Of a stretch of 64,000 nt of DNA, positions 8,281 to 17,572 are shown piece by piece. The position numbers and the translations under genes were made by a program. The DNA is from Legionella fairfieldensis ATCC 49588 (GTDB lineage: Bacteria > Pseudomonadota > Gammaproteobacteria > Legionellales > Legionellaceae): NCBI RefSeq assembly GCF_000621525.1, contig NZ_JHYC01000007.1, positions 1 through 64,000 on the forward strand, read 5' to 3'. The first letter of the stretch is position 1; each line of letters opens with the position of its first letter. The notes under the pieces were generated by a model. The model was not told the origin of the DNA, made no database searches, and saw nothing but the letters and a program-made list of their open reading frames with translations.

Positions 8281-8422
8281 AGGCTAATTTTTATTAGCTA
8301 TGTCCATGGCTAGTTCGTGGATCCCTGATTGACATACATTCGGATAAGCCGTGGAACTTAGGTATTCTTCTTAAGCATTTACTCATGAATCTCTGGCAAA
8401 TTTTCCGAGATTTGTAATTTTA

Positions 8423-9127
8423 TTATGCAATTTTTCGCACGGGAAATTCATTTAAAGCAGTGGATATTTGTTTGTATAGTTCCGGGAGCCAACGGGGTTG
8501 GGCAAAATTTGTAGTGGCTGGTTTCCCTTTCCGTAGATCGTTAGGCGCGATGATTATTTTAATGTGGCTTAGACCTACACGTCGGGCGAGTAAAAACAAT
8601 TGATCGATAGCTCTATCGCCTACGGCCAAACATCCGACAGAGACTGATTTGCCATGAATAAAAATATTGTTTCCCAAATGCCTGCGGCCTTCTTTACTGG
8701 CTTGTAAACGATCAAAATTATTAGGGTAGTTAATCATCATGGATAAATGCATGCTACTGAAAGGATTAAAAGTTACCAAGCGATATATCCCCTCAGGGAT
8801 TTGTCCATCTTTTTCTTTTAATTTAGGTCCCAAACGGCCGCTAAAAGCTGTGAGAGGATAGTTACGTATAAAACGCCAGGTTTGGTTTTCATTTTTTGCC
8901 CATAACTCCAGCTGTCTTTCTTTCTTGAAAGCCAATAAAGCCATTTCTTTCGGAGGATAGGTCACTTGAGCATTGGTAAAAAATCGAATAAGTTCGGGTT
9001 CTGTTCGTAGCCCATATTTATTTATAGCATGGTCAACTGCTTTATCCCAATTTAGTTGAGGAGCCATACAAAATGAGGATGAAGAAAATAGCAGGGAGAA
9101 TACTATAAATACGCTACGTATTATCAT
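8423..9127 (-). CDS. YafK-type L,D-transpeptidase family protein, exported
   Basis: This is a periplasmic YkuD-fold protein. The catalytic motif is IFIHGKSVSVGCLAVGDRAI, with His and Cys in the arrangement of the YafK/DpaA branch, where the enzyme cuts or makes links at meso-diaminopimelate. The first 21 residues from the ATG at 9127 (MIIRSVFIVFSLLFSS) form a Sec signal peptide. The longer frame starts at 9163 and would put 12 extra residues before it; neither start has a clear ribosome binding site, so the choice rests on the signal peptide. An N-terminal domain of about 55 residues precedes the catalytic one. It is one of four YkuD-type genes in the window. Confidence 0.85.
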   Translation of the reverse strand: MIIRSVFIVFSLLFSSSSFCMAPQLNWDKAVDHAINKYGLRTEPELIRFFTNAQVTYPPKEMALLAFKKERQLELWAKNENQTWRFIRNYPLTAFSGRLGPKLKEKDGQIPEGIYRLVTFNPFSSMHLSMMINYPNNFDRLQASKEGRRHLGNNIFIHGKSVSVGCLAVGDRAIDQLFLLARRVGLSHIKIIIAPNDLRKGKPATTNFAQPRWLPELYKQISTALNEFPVRKIA

Positions 9128-9315
9128 TTTATAAAAAAATTCCCTTATGTTAAAAACAAACATTTAATCAAATAATTAACAAATTAGTGGGGTTATAGTT
9201 TCTTATTCATCCTCCGCCTTTGCGAAGCGTATGACAACGTTTTTTCCTGTACTTTTTCAGGATTTCACTTTGCTGGCATGATATTTCATAACAATAAGAA
9301 AAACAAAACCTATTG

Positions 9316-9933
9316 TCAATTGAGGAGCTTTGAATTCTTATTTTTGGAAATAGTCGTCTGTAACTGCGTGGGTAATTGTTTAATGATAAAGTCGGGAGCA
9401 GTGCTTAACTGACCTACCGCAGGTAATAACCCATAATGATTGGGACACATGAATTGAATTTTATTATCAGAATCCACCTTATAAAATACATAGCGGTAGG
9501 TGCAATAGGGCTGTTTGTTAAAGGTAGCAACTTGTAAAATGGGAGTACCATCCAGCCTATTTTCTACAAACGTAGCATTTATCCAGAGGTTTATCACTAA
9601 AAGGATGCCTCCGGTTATTAATCCTGCTGAAAGAAGTCCAGAACTATAACGTAAGATTTTGTTTTCTGTTCCATTTATTGAAGTCATTAACAAACAAAGA
9701 ATAGAAAAAATGAGAACAATTAAATTAAGTGAATAAATAGCGGCATGTTGATAATTAAAATAACTGCCTAAAATTTCGCCCCCCGATGCGCGGTAATGTA
9801 AAATCAGAGCAATTAAACTCAGCCATAAAGCCACGATAAGATAATTTTTACGCTGTAGTTTAATACCAACAAATAAGATTACCACTCCCAGCATAGGGAA
9901 CAATGAGTGTATTGTTTCCAATAAATTAATCAT
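9316..9933 (-). CDS. lssZ: LssZ-like inner-membrane protein
   Basis: The product has 205 residues and about five hydrophobic helices in the first 135 (for example FPMLGVVILFVGIKL and IYSLNLIVLIFSILCLLMTS). A soluble C-terminal part follows with a YCTYRYVFYKVDSDNKIQF segment. It follows lssY on the same strand, as in the lssXYZABD locus of L. pneumophila, which supports the LssZ name. The identification is mostly by context and general resemblance. The ATG at 9933 has AGGA seven bases upstream; the frame extends to 9990 without a better signal. No lssA, lssB or lssD follows here; the next gene is an L,D-transpeptidase. Function unknown. Confidence 0.65.
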   Translation of the reverse strand: MINLLETIHSLFPMLGVVILFVGIKLQRKNYLIVALWLSLIALILHYRASGGEILGSYFNYQHAAIYSLNLIVLIFSILCLLMTSINGTENKILRYSSGLLSAGLITGGILLVINLWINATFVENRLDGTPILQVATFNKQPYCTYRYVFYKVDSDNKIQFMCPNHYGLLPAVGQLSTAPDFIIKQLPTQLQTTISKNKNSKLLN

Positions 9934-10106
9934 CAATTTGTCCTTTTTGCGAGCAACAATGGTTGAAGGGAAGTTTATACAAGAATGCAAACCTTACTTG
10001 ATTCAAACACAATAGTGAACGAGCCGGTTTCAATCAATGTAGTTTAACTCAGTAAAATAGTATTTAAAAGTCAGGTTAAACTTTAACTCCTCCTGATAAG
10101 TTAACC

Positions 10107-12140
10107 TTATTTATCCTCTCTTATCAAGAGTAAAACCGGTTCAACATCAATAGGTAACTGTTGATTGGAAATCTTTGGAGGTAAAGAAATGCGTCTTTGT
10201 AAAAAGACAGAGGGGAGGGCGGAACTTAGGTATGAAAGTGATGCACGCTTAGGTGGCGTGGGGGATTGTTTAAACTTGTTTGCCTTTACAAAAAGAGGAT
10301 GAATGGAACCAATCCATAGAGGTTGACGAAAATGTTGTAAATGATAATTGGAACGCCAGATTCTTAATATTTGTATAGAATTGTCATTAGCTGATTCATA
10401 AGTCATGACAAGTACAGGTTTTCTGTTTAAGTAAAGCTGAGCCATTAGCGGTGATTCTTGTGCGGATTTTTGGCCACTGACACGAGTCAGAATAGTATTA
10501 AATAAAGAGTCGTTTTGTTTTTTCCAACCATAAGTAGTCAGGGAGTCCTCAAGATTGTTAATTTCTCCCGCATATTGAATATTAAACAGGCTAATCCGAT
10601 GTCCAATTCGATTAGTATGATAAATAGGAAGTATAGGTTTGGTTTGATTCCACCAAAGCTCATCGGTAAAAACATATTGAGCAAAATAAGGCTGATGATT
10701 CCGTAGAGATTGAGAGTAGGTGAGAAAACCGGAAAGGAGGCTTGCCAAGAACAGTAACAATAAAATTGATAAAGGAATATAAATTGAACAAGTCATTGAT
10801 GACTTATGGCGACGGTATAATATCCAATGAAACAAAGCAATACTTAAACCGCATAAATAAGCGCCCAGAGAGTCTGTAAGCCAGTTATCTCCCAGGTAGA
10901 TCGGTGTAAAACCAGCAAGGAACAGGGCCGATATCAAGGTGGTTTTTATAGATCGATTAAGCCGGGTCGGACAATAGACATTAAGATAAAAAATAAAAAC
11001 CAGAAAATTTGCTGTCGCAAAAGTCAACTCGATAACAGGAAAGGAGCTACCTGTTTCGGTGTCCATAAGTCCTTGAGGACGAGGGCTGTTTATTAACAAA
11101 TGGGCAAACACAAGAACAAAAAAGCAAAAGGTATTAAGGCTTAAATAATAGGCTAATGAACGCCAGTCATGATAATAAATTGCCAGAAGAACAATGGAGA
11201 GAGCTAAAATAGTTAGGGTGACGGGGCTTGTTATTTGAGCCACAAAGATAAAAAAAATGTCAAAAGAGTGTGTTCGCAGGCTCTGTAAAAAAAGATGAAC
11301 AGGCTGATTAATAGTTACAATACAAGTGCCGGAAAAAATAGAAATAATAAGTAAAAATAAGAGGGTTATACTTAAAATAAGGGCAATAAGAAAAGCAGCC
11401 GTTGCAAAATGATTTTTTTCGTTAAAGGGTGACAGTTTTTTTACTATTTTAGCCAGGAAACGGTTGTTTGCTGCCCATAGCCAAAAGTTATGTAATGCGG
11501 TTCGGACTAAACGGTTCATATGGATAATTAACCATTTAAGACCTAAACTGGTCAGCCACATTGCAGCCAGCAGAAGTAAGATTAAAATAAATAATCGAGT
11601 GGATGCTTCCGGAGACAATTCGTTACTCGCTGTGCCAATTAAAACCCCGGGTAATACGTAAAGCACCGCCCAACCGACCGCCGAAAATATATTGGCCAGA
11701 AAAAATCGCCAATGGTTCATGTGCATCATGCCGGCAATGACGGGAATAATGGAACGCAAAGGGCCTACGAAACGGCCAACCAATACACTTTTACCGCCGT
11801 GTTTTGCAAAATACTCTTTGCCATATTCAAGTAAGGCAGGATAACGTTTGAAGGGCCAAATCTTGCTAAGACGATCACTATAAGCATAACCTAATATGTA
11901 ACTTGAGCTATCACCAGCTATTGCTCCTAATGTGGCGGCTATAAGTGTCAAATCAATTCGCATTACTCCGGAACCCGCGAGAATACCAATGGCCGTCATA
12001 GTGACCGAGCCTGGGACAATACTGCCAATAATAGCTAATGATTCTGTCAGCGCGATGAGAAAAGTAATCAATAATGCCCAGTGAGGGTGGTCATGAAGCC
12101 AGAGAGTTAATGGTTGAATATAGTCGGAAAATAAATGCAT
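10107..12140 (-). CDS. lssY: DedA-PAP2-LssY_C fusion protein (LssY)
   Basis: The 677-residue membrane protein has three parts. Residues 1-205 are a DedA/SNARE-associated domain with the typical ESLAIIGSIVPGSVTM and GRFVGPLRSIIPVIAGM motifs. Residues about 240-455 are a PAP2-type helical bundle. The rest is a soluble domain matching what I know as the LssY C-terminal domain (ELWWNQTKPILPIYHTN onward). The PAP2 motifs are damaged: the RP motif is present (NSPRPQG), but the PSGH motif reads FPVIELTF without His, and the final motif has YLGDNWLTD with Asn where the catalytic His should be. Lipid phosphatase activity is therefore doubtful. It starts five bases after lipB and is probably co-transcribed with it. 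Confidence 0.85.
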   Translation of the reverse strand: MHLFSDYIQPLTLWLHDHPHWALLITFLIALTESLAIIGSIVPGSVTMTAIGILAGSGVMRIDLTLIAATLGAIAGDSSSYILGYAYSDRLSKIWPFKRYPALLEYGKEYFAKHGGKSVLVGRFVGPLRSIIPVIAGMMHMNHWRFFLANIFSAVGWAVLYVLPGVLIGTASNELSPEASTRLFILILLLLAAMWLTSLGLKWLIIHMNRLVRTALHNFWLWAANNRFLAKIVKKLSPFNEKNHFATAAFLIALILSITLLFLLIISIFSGTCIVTINQPVHLFLQSLRTHSFDIFFIFVAQITSPVTLTILALSIVLLAIYYHDWRSLAYYLSLNTFCFFVLVFAHLLINSPRPQGLMDTETGSSFPVIELTFATANFLVFIFYLNVYCPTRLNRSIKTTLISALFLAGFTPIYLGDNWLTDSLGAYLCGLSIALFHWILYRRHKSSMTCSIYIPLSILLLLFLASLLSGFLTYSQSLRNHQPYFAQYVFTDELWWNQTKPILPIYHTNRIGHRISLFNIQYAGEINNLEDSLTTYGWKKQNDSLFNTILTRVSGQKSAQESPLMAQLYLNRKPVLVMTYESANDNSIQILRIWRSNYHLQHFRQPLWIGSIHPLFVKANKFKQSPTPPKRASLSYLSSALPSVFLQRRISLPPKISNQQLPIDVEPVLLLIREDK

Positions 12141-12145
12141 GATGA

Positions 12146-12751
12146 TCAGTATTCAAATCGGGATAAGAATGCTTCAGCAAAAAACTGGCCAGTATTAGTG
12201 ATGCTTGCTTCTGGATCATAATGGCTAATTTGTGTCATTTCCAGATTAGCAAAGCCACAAGGGTTTATACCTCTAAAAGGCGTTAAATCCATAGCCACAT
12301 TAAGAGCAATACCATGATAGGTACAGCCATTTTTCACACGTAAGCCAATAGATGCAATTTTTTTATCATCGACATAGACCCCTGGTGCACCACAACGCGC
12401 CAGTCCTTTAATGTGATAGTTTGCTAAAACTTCAATTAATATCTGTTCCAAAGAATTCACCAAAGTCCTTATTCCCAAATGTCGTCTGCGTATGTCCATC
12501 AAAACGTAAGCTACCAGTTGGCCGGGACCATGATACGTAACCTGTCCCCCTCTGTCTACCTGCACTACAGGAATATTTTCAGCGTTTAAGATGTGTTCCG
12601 CTTTTCCTGCCTGACCTTGAGTATAAACAGGCGGATGTTCCAATAACCATAGTTCGTCAGCGGTATCTTCATTCCTTGATGAGGTAAAACACTTCATCTG
12701 TTCTAAAATAGTCAGATAAGGCTGAACCCCCAGGTTACGAATAATAGTCAT
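12146..12751 (-). CDS. lipB: Octanoyl-[ACP]:protein N-octanoyltransferase LipB
   Basis: LipB moves octanoate from acyl carrier protein to lipoyl domains, the first step of lipoate synthesis. Visible hallmarks are [34 protein letters not shown], the catalytic Lys in [20 protein letters not shown], and the acyl-accepting Cys in GINPCGF. Length is 201 residues, normal. The start codon overlaps the stop of ybeD in TAATG, so translation is coupled. LipA, which usually follows in enterobacteria, is absent here and lssY takes its place. Confidence 0.95.
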   Translation of the reverse strand: MTIIRNLGVQPYLTILEQMKCFTSSRNEDTADELWLLEHPPVYTQGQAGKAEHILNAENIPVVQVDRGGQVTYHGPGQLVAYVLMDIRRRHLGIRTLVNSLEQILIEVLANYHIKGLARCGAPGVYVDDKKIASIGLRVKNGCTYHGIALNVAMDLTPFRGINPCGFANLEMTQISHYDPEASITNTGQFFAEAFLSRFEY

Positions 12752-13017
12752 TACAGAACCATCTTGATATCAGGATGTGCAGTTAATTCCCGATAAAGCG
12801 CATCAAGAGTGTCTTGATTATGAACATATACAGTAGCCGTAATCGATAAATAATTACCTTTCTGGCTTTCTTGATGAATAATTTTCTCGTCAGGTGTATT
12901 GGGAAAATGCCGGCGAATGATTTCTGTAATTTCCCTGGCGAAATTCATTGTTTTTTTGCCGATTATTTTTATAGGGAAGTTACAGGGAAATGTGAGTAGC
13001 GAGTCATTTTCAGTCAT
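12751..13017 (-). CDS. ybeD: YbeD/DUF493 family protein
   Basis: This is a small conserved protein of the DUF493 family, with an ACT-like alpha/beta fold. The core reads [16 protein letters not shown], then a [21 protein letters not shown] helix region, ending HPDIKMVL, as is typical. I use the ATG at 13017, which overlaps the last eight bases of dat; the longest frame starts at TTG 13029. Length is then 88 residues, the family's usual size. It sits directly before lipB, as in E. coli, and is thought to be linked to lipoate metabolism. The biochemical role is unknown. Confidence 0.9.
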   Translation of the reverse strand: MTENDSLLTFPCNFPIKIIGKKTMNFAREITEIIRRHFPNTPDEKIIHQESQKGNYLSITATVYVHNQDTLDALYRELTAHPDIKMVL

Positions 13018-13861
13018 GATTATTTTCAATTAATTGTTGATATTGTATATTAATTTTTTCCCAATATGGCCCCCCACATCCTTGTCCTACAATAGAGTTA
13101 TTAATTTGTGTTACCGGATAGATTTCTTTTGTAGTACTGGTTATCCAGATTTCTTTAGCGTGAAAGAGGGCTTCACTGGGAATATTTTCTTCCTGTAAAG
13201 ACCAATTCATGGATTTGATCAATTCAATGGTCACTTGACGGGTTACGCCTGGCAGGCAAAGATTGTTTAAAGGCGGCGTGCAAATTCTATTTTGTGAATC
13301 GACTAAAAAAACATTACTTGAACTTCCTTCCGTTAAAAAACCATCGCGAATTAAAAGAGCGGTATTTGCTCCGGCGGATACTGCCTCGTCATTTAATAAA
13401 ATATTGGCTAACATAGCGGTAGTTTTAATATTGCAGTGCAGCCAACGCGTATCTTCTACAAGCCTGACATGTAACCCTCGTTGTTTTTCCTCCAGAGAAG
13501 GGTAGGGTAAATGAAGCGTATAGGCAATGACGGTAGGTTCTATTTCACTGGGTATATCATGTTTGCGTATCCCCTGATTACCTCGTGTAATCTGAAGATA
13601 AATCTGCAGATCACCGCGCCCGTTGCGCTCAATAAGTTCCTTAAAAAGAGCTTTCCAATCCAGTTTAGGTTGAGTAATTCCAGTGTTTTCCAAACTATAG
13701 GCCAGTCTTTTTAAATGTTTGTCCAAGCGAAAAAGACGGCCTTTATAAACAGGAATAACTTCGTAAATGGAATCACCAAACAATAAGCCTCGATCAAAAA
13801 CTGAAATTTTGGCATCAGAGGCAGAGTAGTAATTCCCATTAATATAAACAATACCAGTCAT
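13010..13861 (-). CDS. dat: D-amino acid aminotransferase (class IV PLP enzyme)
   Basis: This is a fold-type IV aminotransferase, most like D-alanine transaminase, which makes D-Glu or D-Ala for peptidoglycan. Motifs include DRGLLFGDSIYEVIPVYKG near the N-terminus, a CNIKTTAMLANILL segment holding the PLP-binding Lys, and GFLTEGSSSNVFLV and LPGVTRQVTIELI towards the C-terminus. The ATG at 13861 has AAGGA four bases upstream; the frame's TTG at 13873 is less likely. It sits between dacA and ybeD and overlaps ybeD by eight bases. A branched-chain aminotransferase role is the main alternative. Position next to dacA favours D-amino acids. Confidence 0.85.
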   Translation of the reverse strand: MTGIVYINGNYYSASDAKISVFDRGLLFGDSIYEVIPVYKGRLFRLDKHLKRLAYSLENTGITQPKLDWKALFKELIERNGRGDLQIYLQITRGNQGIRKHDIPSEIEPTVIAYTLHLPYPSLEEKQRGLHVRLVEDTRWLHCNIKTTAMLANILLNDEAVSAGANTALLIRDGFLTEGSSSNVFLVDSQNRICTPPLNNLCLPGVTRQVTIELIKSMNWSLQEENIPSEALFHAKEIWITSTTKEIYPVTQINNSIVGQGCGGPYWEKINIQYQQLIENNHD

Positions 13862-13869
13862 GTTGTCCT

Positions 13870-15102
13870 TCAAGCGTTAAACCACAAACGGATGGAATCT
13901 TTGATACGTGTAAAAATACCACCTTTGGAAATATCTTCAAGCGCATAAACCGGATAATTAGCGATAATATTATTATCAAACTGAATAACCAGTTCGCCCA
14001 CTTTATCTCCTTTGGCAATGGGTGCTTGCAGATTTTTGGGAATCCTCGTGTTCATGTTAAGACGTTGGTATTGCCCATTAGGAATGGTAACAAATTGATC
14101 TTCTCGCATACCTATAGGAAGTTTGTTTGCTTTGCCTTTATAAATGGGTATTTCTGCAATGGGTTGACCTGCTTTATAAAGTTCATGGGTTTCAAAAAAA
14201 CGAAATCCATAATTGATTAACCGTTCACTGTCATCAGCGCGCGCCGATTCACTGGGAGAACCCATAACCACAGCTAACAGACGCATGTTATCTCGTTTGG
14301 CAGAGGAAACCAGACAGAAGCCGGCATCGTTAGTGTGGCCTGTTTTTACCCCATCGACCTGGCTATCCCGCCATAATAAACGATTTCGATTGGGTTGACG
14401 TATGCCATTATAAGTAAACCATTTTTGTTTATACCAGTGATAATATTGAGGAAAATTATTGATCAAAGCGCGGCCCAATATTGCTAAATCTTTCGCAGTT
14501 GTATAAAGATTATTATCAGGTAAACCGGTGCTATCTGTAAAATGACTGTTGCTCATGCCTAGATTTTGAGCTTGTTGATTCATTATTTCTGCAAATCCGG
14601 CTTCACTGCCTCCTAGGTGCTCAGCCATTGCAACACAAGCATCGTTGCCAGAGTCCACTATAATTCCCTTAAGAAGATCTTCAATACTTACCTGATCACC
14701 CTCTTTTAAAAACATACGTGACCCGCCTGTTTTCCATGCTTCACGACTAATGTGAACATTATCAGTCAGGTGAATTTGTTCATTGTGCAATGCATTGGAA
14801 ATAACATAGAGAGTCATCATTTTGGTTAAACTGGCTGGAGGCAGTTTTTCATCACTGTTTTTTTCAGCAATAATCTTTCCGCTATTGACATCGATCAGGA
14901 TATAGGCTTTTGCATTAAGTACAGGAGGAGAAGGGATAATAAGCGGTTTATTTGAAATAACAGAAGAAAGAGGCGTATTGCCTGGCAGACTCGATGGGGG
15001 TAAAACATCGCCAGCATAAAGGGTACTGCATTTAACCAGTAGAAAGGTTAGTAAAACTGGCTTACTAAAAAAAAACGATAACGTCATGGTTTGTCTACTC
15101 AT
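13870..15102 (-). CDS. dacA: D-alanyl-D-alanine carboxypeptidase (PBP5/6 family)
   Basis: This periplasmic penicillin-binding protein trims the terminal D-Ala from peptidoglycan stem peptides. The active-site set is complete: SLTK (catalytic Ser), VDSGNDACVAMAEHLGG (SxN motif) and DGVKTGHTNDAGF (KTG). A PBP5 C-terminal domain follows, and a final amphipathic helix (GGIFTRIKDSIRLWF) anchors it to the membrane face. The start is uncertain. I use the ATG at 15102, leading into a signal-peptide-like segment, but 15087, 15129 and a GTG at 15141 are also in frame and none has a strong ribosome binding site. First gene of the dacA-dat-ybeD-lipB-lssY run. Confidence 0.93.
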   Translation of the reverse strand: MSRQTMTLSFFFSKPVLLTFLLVKCSTLYAGDVLPPSSLPGNTPLSSVISNKPLIIPSPPVLNAKAYILIDVNSGKIIAEKNSDEKLPPASLTKMMTLYVISNALHNEQIHLTDNVHISREAWKTGGSRMFLKEGDQVSIEDLLKGIIVDSGNDACVAMAEHLGGSEAGFAEIMNQQAQNLGMSNSHFTDSTGLPDNNLYTTAKDLAILGRALINNFPQYYHWYKQKWFTYNGIRQPNRNRLLWRDSQVDGVKTGHTNDAGFCLVSSAKRDNMRLLAVVMGSPSESARADDSERLINYGFRFFETHELYKAGQPIAEIPIYKGKANKLPIGMREDQFVTIPNGQYQRLNMNTRIPKNLQAPIAKGDKVGELVIQFDNNIIANYPVYALEDISKGGIFTRIKDSIRLWFNA

Positions 15103-15498
15103 TATTACAAAATGTACCCATTTTATCATAGCCTTAATCACGCCACCATTGCCATTCAGCAGTTTATTTTCCTTTTTATTGTTGCAGTAGCGAGGTGAAA
15201 AAATGGAATGTTAAAATCTTGGGTAACTTACGCATTTCTCCTGCAAGTCATCTTGAAAGTTATCTGGAATTCGATTGGGTTAATTCATGATTGGGATTTT
15301 CTCTTAAGTAAATTGATGAGGCAAGTTGAGAATAGATTCCTGTTTTCACGGGAATGACTCAAATCATACAGAAAGGGGTTGATTTAGAGAAAAAAGCCCC
15401 AATTTATAGCCAGGTTTATTTCAGAAAAAAATAAATATATTTTAAATTGCTTTATTTTTTGTATATATTAAGAGAAAAATAGTCTATTGAGTGGAAGT
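15103..15498. other. Spacer between divergent dacA and rlpA
   Basis: About 350-400 bases, depending on the dacA start. It contains no gene. I see a small inverted repeat at 15336-15355 (seven-base arms ATTCCTG and CGGGAAT, one wobble), resembling the ATTCCCG-type repeats common in this sort of genome, and an AT-rich stretch just before rlpA that should hold the rlpA promoter. I could not assign -35 and -10 hexamers with confidence. Confidence 0.4.
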
Positions 15499-16299
15499 AT
15501 GCGTTGTTTTTATTTTATATTCTTTTTAGTTTTTTTAGCAGGTTGTGCAAATAAACCCGGTTCTTCTGATTCTAAAACTCATTCGATGTTTAATCAAGGA
15601 AAAGTTTCTACAGTGAGTCATTTGCCTAACGGGAAAGATGGTGCTCCTCCCGGTCCTATTCCTGTTTTATTTAAAGAACCAAAACCTAAAAATGAAGCAT
15701 TAAGTCGTTATGGCAATCCGGGTTCCTATGCTGTTGATGGACGTACTTACCGGGTAATGAGAAATTCCGGAGGTTATAAAGTACGTGGTATTGCTTCATG
15801 GTATGGGACAAAATTTCATCGCAAAAGAACATCCAGTGGGGATCGTTATGACATGTATGCAATGACAGCGGCCCATAAAACATTACCCTTACCTACTTAC
15901 GTGAAAGTAAGAAATTTGAATAATGGTCGGGAAGCCATCGTAAAAGTAAATGATCGAGGACCGTTTCATAGTAACAGAATTATTGATTTGTCTTATGCTG
16001 CAGCGGCAAAGTTAGGTGTGTTTCCTAAAGGAACGGCGCCCGTTGAAGTTGAGGCACTTACGAATAGCCGGCATGCAGCACATTATTATGTACAGGCGGG
16101 CGCTTTTAATTCAGAACAGTTGGCTCATTTATTACAGAAAAAATTAGTAAAACTGACCTCGTCACCTATCATTATTGAGAAATATTCAAAACGTTTTATC
16201 GTTAAAGTTGGTCCTTTTGCTAACAAAAACGGGAGCGATAATTTAAAAAGAAAATTAGCTGCCAATGGCGTAAAAGGCGCTTTTTCATTGCTCCAATAG
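15499..16299 (+). CDS. rlpA: Septal ring lytic transglycosylase RlpA-like lipoprotein
   Basis: RlpA proteins are outer-membrane lipoproteins that cut denuded glycan strands at the septum. The lipobox is visible (FFLVFLAGC, Cys19 from the ATG at 15499). A double-psi beta-barrel domain follows, with GIASWYGTKFHRKRTSSGDR and VKVRNLNNGREAIVKVNDRG and the catalytic-type Asp and Tyr/Ser residues. A C-terminal SPOR domain (YYVQAGAFNSEQLAHLL to the end) binds septal peptidoglycan. The TTG at 15487 is in frame but lies before the ribosome-binding region. In E. coli rlpA sits between mrdB and dacA on one strand; here it is divergent from dacA. Confidence 0.92.
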   Translation: MRCFYFIFFLVFLAGCANKPGSSDSKTHSMFNQGKVSTVSHLPNGKDGAPPGPIPVLFKEPKPKNEALSRYGNPGSYAVDGRTYRVMRNSGGYKVRGIASWYGTKFHRKRTSSGDRYDMYAMTAAHKTLPLPTYVKVRNLNNGREAIVKVNDRGPFHSNRIIDLSYAAAAKLGVFPKGTAPVEVEALTNSRHAAHYYVQAGAFNSEQLAHLLQKKLVKLTSSPIIIEKYSKRFIVKVGPFANKNGSDNLKRKLAANGVKGAFSLLQ

Positions 16300-16304
16300 T
16301 GTGG

Positions 16305-17045
16305 TTACTGATTAACATAATCCTGGCTATGTGTGGAATCGATAATTACCCTTGTTCCTTTCATGCCTCCACCCGGCAGATCAACGAATTCTTCGTTTAA
16401 CCATCTGGCATCTTCAGTGAACATTCTTATACAACCATGACTTGCTCGATAACCCGGTACTTCTTCGCTACCATGCAAGGCGTAACCACGAAAAAAATGC
16501 ATACAAAAAGGCATCTCCGCACCTCCATTATCACCATTAGCCCTTCGGGGAAAAGCTGTTGAGATACATTCACCATCCTGTTTGCGGATAATACGATAAG
16601 AGCCGGTAGGCGTTTCGCAGCCTCCTACTACTCCATGACATTTATCAGAACCTGAAGAAATAGGTCCCCACCATAATAATTCACCGTCTTCATCATAAGC
16701 TCCCCAGGCTAATTTTTTCTGACTGATATAAATAGTCTTTTCTCCTCTCGCTTCAATATAACGAGGAAAAGGTGAAACATCATAAATAGTCAATCGATCC
16801 AGATTATGAGGAACGGCGATAATCATCCCGGCTCTTAAACGTATGTTCATACGATTAATGCGCCGAACAATATCTTTCAATTCAGGATCAGGAAATAGAC
16901 TTTTCCAGCTTTGACCGTTTTTTATTTTAATACAGAAGTAATCAGGATCGCTGCAAAGGTTTTCTCCATAACGTGTGTGTGCCCAAACGGTTGATATCAG
17001 AGAGAATACAGTCAGGGCTGTTATTAATACCAGCCGTTTTATCAT
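16305..17045 (-). CDS. Exported L,D-transpeptidase (YkuD) with LysM-like N-terminus
   Basis: This is a periplasmic L,D-transpeptidase that forms or modifies 3-3 crosslinks or protein anchors in peptidoglycan. A signal peptide (IKRLVLITALTVFSLISTVWA) opens the protein. Residues about 45-82 look like a diverged LysM/cell-wall module ending in LRAGMIIAVPHN. The YkuD domain holds ALHGSEEVPGYRASHGCIRM, with the catalytic His and Cys in HG...SHGCIR. The start at 17045 has GAGG five bases upstream. Legionella homologues of this layout are often annotated as enhanced-entry protein EnhA; I cannot confirm that link here. It is convergent with rlpA, with five bases between the two stop codons. Confidence 0.88.
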   Translation of the reverse strand: MIKRLVLITALTVFSLISTVWAHTRYGENLCSDPDYFCIKIKNGQSWKSLFPDPELKDIVRRINRMNIRLRAGMIIAVPHNLDRLTIYDVSPFPRYIEARGEKTIYISQKKLAWGAYDEDGELLWWGPISSGSDKCHGVVGGCETPTGSYRIIRKQDGECISTAFPRRANGDNGGAEMPFCMHFFRGYALHGSEEVPGYRASHGCIRMFTEDARWLNEEFVDLPGGGMKGTRVIIDSTHSQDYVNQ

Positions 17046-17180
17046 GATCACCTCATCTCAAAGACTGATGATTATTTTAACGGCAGGAAGATGGAAAACT
17101 TTACAAGAAAAAGGGGGTAGAATCAGCTTAATTCATAAAATAAACGGGTAAGCGAGGTTAATGATGTTAATTTATTAGGT

Positions 17181-17570
17181 TTACTCTGGCTTTATCCCTT
17201 GCCAGCCTTCATGAAGTTCAGTCAGCAATTGATTAGCCTCTGTTAATAGATCCATATCGTTATGGCGGTTTGCTTTTAATAAGATTTGCATAATATAGTC
17301 ATATAATTTATTTAAATTGTCTGCAATTTCACCGCCTGATGCCAGATCAAGATTGGTTTTGAGGGCACCAATTATACTGATTGCCTTGCTAATATGCGTC
17401 CCTTTTTCACTGATTTGTTTGCGCTGTATATATCCCTGAGCAATTGCGATATTAGACCGTGCACCTTGCAGAAGTAAATGAACTAACTCATGAGGTGGTG
17501 TTGCTCCCATACGCGTTTGTAGTTCTATAGACTTATAATGATTATGTGCATTATGGTACGTATTTTTCAT
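17181..17570 (-). CDS. fliS: Flagellar export chaperone FliS
   Basis: FliS binds the C-terminal disordered tail of flagellin in the cytoplasm and prevents premature polymerisation. The 129-residue product is all-helical, as expected, with the family pattern ELVHLLLQGARSNIAIAQGY, a middle KGTHISKAISIIGALKTNLD, and the GGEIADNLNKLYDYIMQILL helix. It follows fliD by two bases, so it is in the same transcript. Length is normal. Confidence 0.93.
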   Translation of the reverse strand: MKNTYHNAHNHYKSIELQTRMGATPPHELVHLLLQGARSNIAIAQGYIQRKQISEKGTHISKAISIIGALKTNLDLASGGEIADNLNKLYDYIMQILLKANRHNDMDLLTEANQLLTELHEGWQGIKPE

Positions 17571-17572
17571 TA

